Shown here: positions 5,392 to 11,733 of the stretch, one piece after another | How positions within the stretch are numbered: the first letter of the stretch is position 1 | How the letters are laid out: the number at the start of each line of letters is the position of its first letter | Assembly: GCA_000493965.1 (NCBI GenBank) | Contig: AWNV01000040.1 | Location: forward strand, 1 to 11,733 | Source: Candidatus Aminicenans sakinawicola JGI OTU-1 | Lineage (GTDB): Bacteria > Acidobacteriota > Aminicenantia > Aminicenantales > Aminicenantaceae | Reading direction: 5' to 3' | DNA: 11,733 nucleotides | Position numbers and translations under genes: made by a program | The notes under the pieces: model-generated | Told to the model about the DNA's origin: nothing | Database searches by the model: none | Seen by the model: the letters and a program-made list of their open reading frames with translations, nothing else

Positions 5392-6750
5392 TCAATTTAC
5401 TTTATATCTATTTTTAAATATGAAATAGGCGGGGATTCCTGCCAACACAGTAAAGATTGCTATCGAAGAAGGAACGGGTCGTTCCAGAAAACCAAGTATA
5501 AGAATGGAAACACCAGCCAGTAAATAAAGAATAGGAACCAGGGGAAAACCAGGCATTTTATATGTACTTTTCTTTAGACGCCTTAACTTAAAAACACCAA
5601 TGACGGCAAGGATGGGAAAAATTCCAAGGGAAAAACCCATATACGTTAATATCTGGTCAAAAGACCCCGATAACACAATGATTACTGCAATTGCACACTG
5701 CAGCATTATCGATTTTGAGGGAACACGATAATCTTTGTGAATCTTTGCAGCAAACCTGAAAAAATATCCATCTCTGGCCATCGAGTAATACACTCTCGGA
5801 CCAAGGATGATAAAAGCACTTAAAGACGAGAAAAGGGCAAAAGATATTAGGATTGAAAAGAGACTCTCGAAGGATTTACCGAATAAATTGCCTGCAGCAA
5901 GGCCTCCTATGGAGATGACCCCGCTCATGCCTTCAGGCGAAACAGCGTAAACGTAAAAAAGATTCAAGCAAAAATAAAGAAGAATGACTATTCCTGTTCC
6001 CAGTATCAGAGAACGAGGCAGATTCTTTTCCGGATTTTTAACCTCAGAGCCTATATAGGCAGATGCATTCCAGCCGCTGTAGGCAAACATGATCCACATT
6101 AATGAGAGACCTATGGTTTTCCAGCCTCCAAAATCAAGGCGAAAGTTTTCACCCTGAGAAAAATGTTCCATATTCCCATTTCCTAATGAAAATCCTATAA
6201 CTATAAGCCCTACTATCAAGCAGACTTTTAACACTGTTAAGAAATTCTGTACTTTTGTACCAAATTCAATCCCTCTAAGATGAATCAAGGTAAAAACAAT
6301 GATAACAAGAATCGCATAAAACTTTTTTAATACCACTGCCTCGAAAGTGCTTTCAAAAATTCCCAGGCTCAGAAGCTGAGGAAAAGCTCTGACCAAATAT
6401 TCAGAAAACCCAATCGCAGAAACAGCAATGGGAGCAGAAAAACCGACAAGGAAGGAGACCCAGCCGCTCAAAAACCCGAATAAGGGATGAAATAATCGCG
6501 AGAGGAAAGCGTATTCCCCTCCTGCACGAGGGATTGCTGCGCCGAGTTCGCCGTAACTGAGAGCGCCACACATAGCTATCCCCCCTCCAATAATCCACAG
6601 TAAAATCATCACCCAGGGATTTCCAAGATCTCCCATCAGGAGTCCTGATGTCGTAAAAATCCCCGCACCGATCATATTGGCGATGACGATGTTTGTAACA
6701 GGGAAAAGCTTAAGTTTTCTATTCAGTCCGTTATCTACATCTTTATCCAT
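5392..6750 (-). CDS. APC-family amino-acid permease, 452 aa
   Basis: This is an inner-membrane secondary transporter of the amino acid-polyamine-organocation superfamily (AA_permease_2 type). The unwound first-helix motif NMIGAGIFTTSG lies at residues 25-36. The second-helix signature, CGALSYGELGAAIPRAGGEY, is at 61-80, and the sixth-helix signature FAYSGWNASAYIGSEVKNPEKNLP follows mid-protein. Hydrophobic segments fit twelve helices, and 452 residues is the usual length. ATG 6750 is preceded by GAGGT five bases upstream. It sits 42 bases after the TPR gene on the same strand, so co-transcription is possible. Substrate is uncertain: neutral amino acids or exchange as in LAT-like members are plausible. 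With a peptidase gene upstream in the same direction, amino-acid uptake fits, but the intervening genes are unrelated. Confidence 0.9.
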   Translation of the reverse strand: MDKDVDNGLNRKLKLFPVTNIVIANMIGAGIFTTSGLLMGDLGNPWVMILLWIIGGGIAMCGALSYGELGAAIPRAGGEYAFLSRLFHPLFGFLSGWVSFLVGFSAPIAVSAIGFSEYLVRAFPQLLSLGIFESTFEAVVLKKFYAILVIIVFTLIHLRGIEFGTKVQNFLTVLKVCLIVGLIVIGFSLGNGNMEHFSQGENFRLDFGGWKTIGLSLMWIMFAYSGWNASAYIGSEVKNPEKNLPRSLILGTGIVILLYFCLNLFYVYAVSPEGMSGVISIGGLAAGNLFGKSFESLFSILISFALFSSLSAFIILGPRVYYSMARDGYFFRFAAKIHKDYRVPSKSIMLQCAIAVIIVLSGSFDQILTYMGFSLGIFPILAVIGVFKLRRLKKSTYKMPGFPLVPILYLLAGVSILILGFLERPVPSSIAIFTVLAGIPAYFIFKNRYKVN

Positions 6751-6792
6751 TACAGACCTCGTGAAATATCTAAATTCTCCGAGATTTCTATT

Positions 6793-7173
6793 CTATGCGG
6801 AAAACATATATATTTTATTCGCTTTAAGAAAAGTCTCGATTCGTTCGAGCTTGTTACTAGCTTTCATATATACCTCACCAAGATTTTCATACGCATCAGC
6901 AGAATTTGGATATTTTTTTACATTGTACTGGTAGACTTTAATGGCTTCTGGGAAATTTCCTTTTCTGATAAGGTTACGGCCAATACTGGCGACTGCGTCT
7001 TCGGCAGATTTACATTCAAATCCAAATTCTTCAGATAAAGATTTATAGGCAAAATCACTGGTAGATCTGCCCGTCCGATGAGAAACATGATCAAAGATAT
7101 AAGCTGACATGATCAGGACTCCGCCAATCATACCTGCTAGCCCGCTCAGCCGAATCAATTTTAAAGACGACAT
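6793..7173 (-). CDS. Membrane-anchored tetratricopeptide-repeat protein, 126 aa
   Basis: ATG 7173 has GGAGGT six bases upstream. Residues 10-28 (SGLAGMIGGVLIMSAYIFD) form one membrane helix. Residues 57-124 carry about two TPR units, AEDAVASIGRNLIRKGNFPE... and SADAYENLGEVYMKASN. These closely resemble the TPR tail found at the end of many serine hydrolases and alpha/beta hydrolases (family knowledge). The second TPR degrades at its end (LERIETFLKANKIYMFSA). The N-terminal part looks like the beginning of an unrelated multi-helix membrane protein. The gene may therefore be a fusion of two gene ends, or a shrunken hydrolase gene that lost its catalytic domain. No enzymatic domain is visible. 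It probably acts as a small protein-binding adaptor at the membrane, if functional at all. Confidence 0.7.
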   Translation of the reverse strand: MSSLKLIRLSGLAGMIGGVLIMSAYIFDHVSHRTGRSTSDFAYKSLSEEFGFECKSAEDAVASIGRNLIRKGNFPEAIKVYQYNVKKYPNSADAYENLGEVYMKASNKLERIETFLKANKIYMFSA

Positions 7174-7201
7174 AACAAACCTCCATTGTATTTAATCCAT
7201 T

Positions 7202-7231
7202 TCCCATAATATGGGATGTCCTCCAAGTCAA
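7202..7231 (-). promoter_or_regulatory. Putative promoter with overlapping palindrome for the TPR gene
   Basis: On the minus strand TTGACT (7231-7226) resembles a -35 box. Seventeen bases on, TATGGG (7208-7203) could serve as a poor -10; TATTAT (7211-7206) matches better but with only 14 bases between. The -10 area coincides with a perfect odd-centred palindrome, TCCCATAATATGGGA (7202-7216), which could be an operator. It lies 28 bases upstream of the ATG at 7173. No regulator gene is nearby. Confidence 0.3.
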
Positions 7232-7257
7232 AGATGGAACAACTCCTATTTTTGAGA

Positions 7258-7271
7258 ACTCGGGTCCGAGT
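7258..7271 (-). terminator. Hairpin just after endonuclease V, weak terminator candidate
   Basis: ACTCGG and CCGAGT form an inverted repeat with a two-base centre, in practice a 5-bp stem with a 4-base loop. It starts eight bases beyond the stop codon of endonuclease V. No U-tract follows on that strand, so it would be at best an inefficient terminator or an mRNA end-protecting stem. Confidence 0.25.
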
Positions 7272-7279
7272 AGAGAAGT

Positions 7280-8023
7280 TTACGTAGATTTCGGCTTAGT
7301 AACAACAGTTGCCTGAGTAAACACCGCTTCTTTAGCCATTTTATATTTTCCCACCTCGATATGGGCGATTCTGACCGGTTCGGGGATTCTGTATTTGATT
7401 ACACAATTCATTATTATCTCTTTTGACTCTTTTATTCCGATTTTATATCCTGGAGAAATAAATACCGGTTTGACATTTTTCCTTGTCCTTAGAACTGTCC
7501 CAATGGGGGAGTTGCTCTTATCGTAAAGAAGGCTTTCTGCCCCTTTGTCGGTTCCGGGTTCATCATAGCTTCCGTACAGCTTTGATTTTGCACACCCTAT
7601 GGTGGGGATATTTAGGAACAGGCCCATGTGAGCAGCTAGGCCTAGCTTTCTAGGGTGAGCGATTCCCTGGCCGTCAAATATTATTACATCCGGTTTAGTC
7701 TTTATTTTTTTAAAAGTTTTTAAGAAAAGCGGGCCTTCTCTAAAGGTTAGAAGACCGGGAATGTAAGGAAATTCTACCGTATCATGCGAAAAACACGTAT
7801 CAAGGATGTTTAGGCCAGGATAACTGAAAAGTATGACAGCGCAGAAACCCAGCTGCCGACTCTTCTCATAAGCTAAGTCTGCACCAGCAATACAATCAAT
7901 TTTTTTGGGTCTGCCTTTACATATTATTCTTTTAGCAAGCTTTTTTTGCAGTTTAACGGCTTCGGATGCTGATAAGTTCCAGGTGTGCATTTTTAATTGG
8001 AATAAGTCAACTACTGCAGCCAA
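7280..8023 (-). CDS. nfi: Endonuclease V (deoxyinosine 3'-endonuclease)
   Basis: Endonuclease V nicks DNA at the second bond 3' of deoxyinosine, starting repair of deaminated adenine; some homologues prefer inosine RNA. Counting from the TTG at 8023, the metal-binding catalytic residues are D49 in IAGADLAY, E96 in LLTFREGP and D117 in IIFDGQGIAHPR. The strand-separating wedge PYIP is at 86-89, and CAKSKLYG at 144-151 is also typical. The TTG start has no SD. An ATG at 7990 (MHTWNLSASEA) also lacks an SD but begins close to where many relatives begin, so the true protein may be 236 residues. The C-terminus continues about 20 residues past the usual RIPEPVRIAHIEVGK end, with the tail encoded across a 19-bp repeat shared with 1143-1161. 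Upstream is the GyrI-like gene, 71 bases away, so it may share that transcript. Confidence 0.92.
   Translation of the reverse strand: MAAVVDLFQLKMHTWNLSASEAVKLQKKLAKRIICKGRPKKIDCIAGADLAYEKSRQLGFCAVILFSYPGLNILDTCFSHDTVEFPYIPGLLTFREGPLFLKTFKKIKTKPDVIIFDGQGIAHPRKLGLAAHMGLFLNIPTIGCAKSKLYGSYDEPGTDKGAESLLYDKSNSPIGTVLRTRKNVKPVFISPGYKIGIKESKEIIMNCVIKYRIPEPVRIAHIEVGKYKMAKEAVFTQATVVTKPKST
7298..7316. repeat. 19-bp direct repeat, copy 2
   Basis: AGTAACAACAGTTGCCTGA is identical to 1143-1161. Here it encodes, on the minus strand, the QATVVT part of the endonuclease V tail. Confidence 0.7.
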
Positions 8024-8094
8024 GCAGCAAATACTCGAATGCTTTTAAATAGGTCAATGATAAAAATTCTATTTTCCAGGTAATAAAGGTTAAT

Positions 8095-8646
8095 TCATTC
8101 CTTTTCACATGGTATCCAGATTTCCGTTCTAAGGTTTTCTTTAGGGATTTCCTGAGAAGCAATATCCAGGTATTTTTCCATTATGGGGCCAGTCTGAATG
8201 TAGTGATGTGCATCCATCCACGCAAGCATAAAGGTGATAGTATCACCTATTGTATCGTACGAGCCAACATGAGTAGCTGCAGCTACTACCTTGTGATCCC
8301 ATTGTTTTTTTAACAGCGGAGCCTGTATAAGTGCCTGAGTTGTTACTGGGAATCCTACTTCCCATTCCAATTCAGCAGGAGCTGCTTCATCCGGAGATTT
8401 GTAAGAAATTGATATTATTCCTCCTGCGGGGAATATGTTTTGTGTCCGCATATTTTGCATCAGCGTCCCTATTACTTCATCAATATCTGAATATGGCCCT
8501 TTATGGAGGATGCTGCAGTAGACAAAGGGAGTAACATCTTTAATCGTAACATTTTTAGTTTCGAGCAGGTTCGCAGGATTGTTGATTGCATATATAGCCG
8601 TAGCGATAGTGAAGGGGATTATTAAAACTAATATTAGTTTTTTCAA
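8095..8646 (-). CDS. Secreted GyrI-like effector-binding domain protein, 183 aa
   Basis: The start is TTG 8646, supported by a strong SD (AAGGAGG, 8654-8660 on the plus strand) six bases upstream; no ATG fits as well. The product has a Sec signal peptide, MKKLILVLIIPFTIATAIYA, then a GyrI-like/AraC-type effector-binding domain from about residue 33 to the end. Visible features are the first strand with YCSILHKGPYSDIDEVIGTL, a central EWEVGFPVTTQ, the second half-repeat AAATHVGSYDTIGDTITFML and the closing LRTEIWIPCEKE. In known members this fold binds hydrophobic or cationic small molecules, inhibits gyrase, or serves as sensor domain of regulators. Here no DNA-binding domain is attached and the protein is exported. 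The gene lies 11 bases after the tricorn-like peptidase gene, whose stop codon overlaps this SD, so translation is probably coupled. Ligand unknown. Confidence 0.8.
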   Translation of the reverse strand: MKKLILVLIIPFTIATAIYAINNPANLLETKNVTIKDVTPFVYCSILHKGPYSDIDEVIGTLMQNMRTQNIFPAGGIISISYKSPDEAAPAELEWEVGFPVTTQALIQAPLLKKQWDHKVVAAATHVGSYDTIGDTITFMLAWMDAHHYIQTGPIMEKYLDIASQEIPKENLRTEIWIPCEKE

Positions 8647-8657
8647 TTTTTCCCTCC

Positions 8658-11600
8658 TTATTTTTTATCTGAAAAGATAGGTTTGTGCTTAGGCCAGGGG
8701 CGCGGGTCTTCCTTTATCTTCTTAAGTAAAATCTCGATTCCTTTTATCAACTGAGCATCATGTCCTCTGAACATTTCCGCCGGGTCAAGATCGACTGTGA
8801 TGTCAGGTTCCACGCCTTCGTTTTCAACAATCCAATTCCCGTCAGGATCATAGATCCGGTAGTCGGGGGCAGAAAGACCCCCTCCATCAATGAGATCTAT
8901 CCACATCGAGACTCCAACGAGTCCTCCCCATGTGCGTGTCCCGATCACCGGCCCCATACCGCGCATCTTAAATTCCATGGGCAGCATATCTCCGCCGGAA
9001 CCGGCCTGACGATTGGTCAGGCAGACCATATGGGCACGTGTAGCAAAATCAGGAATAGTCTGGTCATGTGAGTAGCGGCGTGTCCAGTAGGCATGGACCG
9101 GTTTATCCAAACGTCTGAGGAAAATATCAGGGTCCAGACCGCCTCCGTTAAAACGGCCGTCGATGATAAGTCCTTTTTTCCGCATCTGGGCATAAAAATA
9201 CTTTGGGAACTCAGAAGACGATCCCAGATATGTGTCGGGCAGATGAATATATCCGATCTGTCCGTTGGATTCCTTCTCTGCAAGCAAACGGTTGTGTTCG
9301 ACCCAATCCAGATAACGCAGGGTCCCTTCTCCGCCGAGAGGTTTGACAATTATCTCTCTAGCCCCTGTTTTTACAGGCTTACTGTTTACAAGAAGTGTTG
9401 CCTGCTTTCCTGCTAGGTCCTGGAAATAGCTGTAGATATTCCGGTCGGCTGTGACTTCCTTCCCGTTAACCTGCAGGATATAGTCTCCTTCAAGGACTTT
9501 AACTCCAGGTCTGGAGAGTGGAGGCAGAACCTCGTGCGTCCAGTCAGGAACACAATAAATTTTTTTGAACCTATAGCGATTGTTTGCCTTATCGATTTCC
9601 CAATCGGCTCCCAGCATTCCGATATTAACACGATCGGCCTTTCGTAGGCGGTCTCCGCCGAAAACGTATGTATGAGAAGTATTGAGCTCGCCAATAAGTT
9701 CGCCGACAATATATTGAACATCCTGCCGGCATGAGGCATACTGAAGTAACCGTCCGTATTTCTCCCTTATGGCATCCCAATCAAGCCCATGCATGTTTGG
9801 CTCATAGTAGAAATCCCGCTCCATTCGCCATGCTTCATTAAAAATCTGCCTCCATTCTGCCGCAGGATCCAGCCACATTTTCAGGCCGGAAAGATTAATT
9901 TCATTTCCTTTTGAATTTTTTGCGTCGGCTTCTATGATACCTATTGATTTGTCTTTCCTGTAAACAATGTGAGTACCGTCTGCAGACAGTTTGTAACCGT
10001 TGATGCCGTCTATAACAGTTTCTGCTTTCCTGCTGACAAATGAAAATGCATAAAGAGTACCCGGTCCCTTTGCTCGAAATTCGAACCGGTTGAAATCCCC
10101 TTCATCTGTGTCTAGATAGAGTAAGGATGATTTATTCGCGGCCAGGCTGCGGTAGTTGCCGCGAGACAGCGGAAGAGACTCAATCCTTTCAGAAATTCCT
10201 TCGAAATCGATGATGACCCGAGTGTCTTTTGCTTCATTTTCCACACCCTTTTTCTTCTCCGGCTTTTTACTCTCAGCCGTTTCTTCATCACTCTTGTAAG
10301 GAAGAAGTGAACTGCCGTCTTTGCGGAGAGTCAGGCAGTATATACCTGAAACTTTCTTAAAAACCATTTCCCACTCAAAATCACAATATGTCGGATCAAA
10401 GCGGCGGTTGGAAATGAAAAAAAGATGCTTTCCGTCTTCTGAAAAAAGAGGGTTAAAATCATTAAATATCCCATTGCTTACGCAGCGGGTTTTTTTCTCT
10501 TCCAGGGAATAAATGTAAACCTTGTAAACCAGATCTTCATCCATCTTGGAATAGGCAATATACCGGCTGTCAGGTGACCATGTATAATCATAAATTGGCT
10601 TTACATCCATCGAAACATCAACATTCTCATAATACGCCTTGTCTACTTCTGTGATTGTCTTGGCCGCAACATCCAGGTAATAGCAGCGGAGCGTCTGGTC
10701 GGCGAATGCGATCTTTTTACTGTCCGGTGACCAGCGGAGAGTATGCCGGTAACCATTCTTATGATTAGTGAGTTGTAATGCATCTTTTTTGCCTTGTGGA
10801 TCGACCAGGTAGATCTCATACTCACCGCTTTCATCTGAGAGATAGGCGATTGTTTTTCCGTCCGGCGACCAGACTGCGTCCTTATCCCGGGCTCCGGAAT
10901 CCATGGTCAGGTTCCGTGTAGGGCCGTTTTTTATGGGAACGCTGAATATTTCCCCGCGCGCTGTAATAAGCGCTCTCTTCCCTGATGGCGAACAATCAAA
11001 CCCTGTTATAAATTGATCCACTTTTTTCAGATAGGGGCGTAATTCAGGTGCGTCGGCATATATATTTATAGGAATCTGTTTAGTTTCTTTTGTATCCACA
11101 TCCAGCAGCCAGAGCAATCCGCCCAATTCATAAACGATTTTACTGCCTCCCATACTGGGTCTGCGCACATCATATTCTCTATGCTTTGTAACCTGTTCGA
11201 TTTTCTCTGACTGAATGTCAAAAGAATAAATATTCAACACATCATCACGGTCCGAACTAAAATAAATTTTATTTCCGATCCACATCGGAATTCTATCCGT
11301 GCCCTCAAAATTTGTCAGTTTTCGATCTTTTTTTGTTTCGAAGTCATAAAGGTAAACTTCCTGGGCTGTTCCTCCCTTGTACCGTTTCCAAGTTCTGTTT
11401 TCTCTGGATTCCCGGTTATAAGCAATCTTTTTCCCATCCGGGGAAAAACTTCCCTGTGATGCCTCATGAATGGGCAGCTCCTCGAGGTCTGTTCCATCAG
11501 GCGCAATAAGAAAAAGCCTGTTAAAACGGCTGAAACTGTGCCGGTTAGAGCGGAAAAGAATCTTGTTTTTTCCTGGGTGCCAGCCCACTACTTCATCATA

Positions 11601-11733
11601 GCCCGGATGGTAAGTTACGCGTGTGATGTTTCCTGCGTGGATGTTCATCACATAAACATCGGCGTTTCCGTCATATTCTCCTGTGAATGCAATCAGAGTT
11701 CCATCCGGAGAGATTTTTGGAAATCTTTCCTGC
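8658..11733 (-). CDS. Tricorn-like S41 peptidase with PD40 propeller, 5' end beyond window
   Basis: The frame is open to the right edge, beginning QERFPKISPDGTLIAFTGEY, so the GTG at 11651 is internal and the start is not visible. About 1,024 residues are seen. The first ~520 hold a tricorn-type beta-propeller with PD40/TolB repeats such as WSPDGKTIAYLSD, WSPDSKKIAFAD and WSPDSRYIAYSK. A lysine/glutamate-rich linker and further propeller follow. Next is the C1 core (EWRQIFNEAWRMERDFYY), a PDZ domain near VLEGDYILQVNGKEV, and the S41 core. Catalytic-site residues match tricorn: SH in LNTSHTY (His codon 9672-9674), the nucleophilic serine in AGSGGD (codon 8997-8999) and glutamates in VENEGVEPD near 8817-8825. 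Family members cut peptides released by other proteases; bacterial homologues are often exported, but the N-terminus needed to judge this is missing. First of a likely operon with the GyrI-like gene. Confidence 0.93.
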   Translation of the reverse strand, partial: QERFPKISPDGTLIAFTGEYDGNADVYVMNIHAGNITRVTYHPGYDEVVGWHPGKNKILFRSNRHSFSRFNRLFLIAPDGTDLEELPIHEASQGSFSPDGKKIAYNRESRENRTWKRYKGGTAQEVYLYDFETKKDRKLTNFEGTDRIPMWIGNKIYFSSDRDDVLNIYSFDIQSEKIEQVTKHREYDVRRPSMGGSKIVYELGGLLWLLDVDTKETKQIPINIYADAPELRPYLKKVDQFITGFDCSPSGKRALITARGEIFSVPIKNGPTRNLTMDSGARDKDAVWSPDGKTIAYLSDESGEYEIYLVDPQGKKDALQLTNHKNGYRHTLRWSPDSKKIAFADQTLRCYYLDVAAKTITEVDKAYYENVDVSMDVKPIYDYTWSPDSRYIAYSKMDEDLVYKVYIYSLEEKKTRCVSNGIFNDFNPLFSEDGKHLFFISNRRFDPTYCDFEWEMVFKKVSGIYCLTLRKDGSSLLPYKSDEETAESKKPEKKKGVENEAKDTRVIIDFEGISERIESLPLSRGNYRSLAANKSSLLYLDTDEGDFNRFEFRAKGPGTLYAFSFVSRKAETVIDGINGYKLSADGTHIVYRKDKSIGIIEADAKNSKGNEINLSGLKMWLDPAAEWRQIFNEAWRMERDFYYEPNMHGLDWDAIREKYGRLLQYASCRQDVQYIVGELIGELNTSHTYVFGGDRLRKADRVNIGMLGADWEIDKANNRYRFKKIYCVPDWTHEVLPPLSRPGVKVLEGDYILQVNGKEVTADRNIYSYFQDLAGKQATLLVNSKPVKTGAREIIVKPLGGEGTLRYLDWVEHNRLLAEKESNGQIGYIHLPDTYLGSSSEFPKYFYAQMRKKGLIIDGRFNGGGLDPDIFLRRLDKPVHAYWTRRYSHDQTIPDFATRAHMVCLTNRQAGSGGDMLPMEFKMRGMGPVIGTRTWGGLVGVSMWIDLIDGGGLSAPDYRIYDPDGNWIVENEGVEPDITVDLDPAEMFRGHDAQLIKGIEILLKKIKEDPRPWPKHKPIFSDKK

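Noticed and set aside
9093..9416. Plus-strand open frame inside the peptidase gene
   Set aside because: It lies wholly antisense to the well-supported S41 peptidase domain and has no family-like sequence; the same holds for similar frames at 8760-9071 and 10321-10512.
11651..11651. GTG at 11651 as start of the peptidase
   Set aside because: The frame continues upstream to the window edge with in-family PD40 sequence (FPKISPDGTLIAFTGEYDG), so this codon is internal.
1..11733. CRISPR array, tRNA, rRNA, retron or toxin-antitoxin pair
   Set aside because: Looked for regular repeats, clover-leaf-like segments and paired small genes on both strands; none was found.

Overview
The window looks like accessory or remodelled chromosome of an uncultured, Gram-negative-type bacterium. 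The best guess is a relative of Candidatus Aminicenantes or another Acidobacteria-like lineage. That guess rests on a tricorn-type S41 peptidase with a PD40 propeller, the 5' end of a MacB/FtsX-type permease beginning MFKNYLKIALRNIKRHKGYS, and IS91-family debris of a recognisable style. It is recall of gene style, not a database result, and should be held loosely.

Left part (1-2819): a graveyard of mobile elements. It holds a 3'-degenerate IS91-family HUH transposase (3-638) and an unmarked stretch (639-1000). Next come a possible minus-strand coding remnant (1001-1150) and a small intact membrane-protein gene (1194-1373, minus). A second, diverged IS91 fragment (1484-1669) is cut by a 146-bp MITE-like derivative of an IS5-family element (1670-1815). 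After another unmarked stretch, a 42-codon stub of an ABC-transporter permease (2135-2260) is cut by a second, larger deletion derivative of the same IS5-family element (about 2260-2819). The two derivatives lie in opposite orientation, so about 118 bp of their 3' ends form a long inverted repeat around roughly 0.9 kb.

Middle part (2805-5112, plus strand): an acetamidase/formamidase family gene whose first codons were replaced by the IS end, a frameshifted TIGR04076-family gene, and an intact creatininase-family gene with a signal peptide. All three appear to be on one transcript direction and two have strong Shine-Dalgarno sequences. A shared role in amide hydrolysis for the first and third is possible but unproven.

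Right part (5392-11733, minus strand): reading in the direction of transcription, a tricorn-like S41 peptidase (its 5' end lies beyond the window), a secreted GyrI-like effector-binding-domain protein coupled to it, endonuclease V, a small membrane-anchored TPR protein, and an APC-family amino-acid permease. The peptidase and permease could belong to peptide and amino-acid scavenging, but only the first two genes are clearly coupled.

I see no CRISPR array, tRNA, rRNA, phage module or recognisable defence system. The most informative parts are the IS-driven rearrangements and the peptidase/GyrI-like pair. Nothing here convincingly amounts to a new system.
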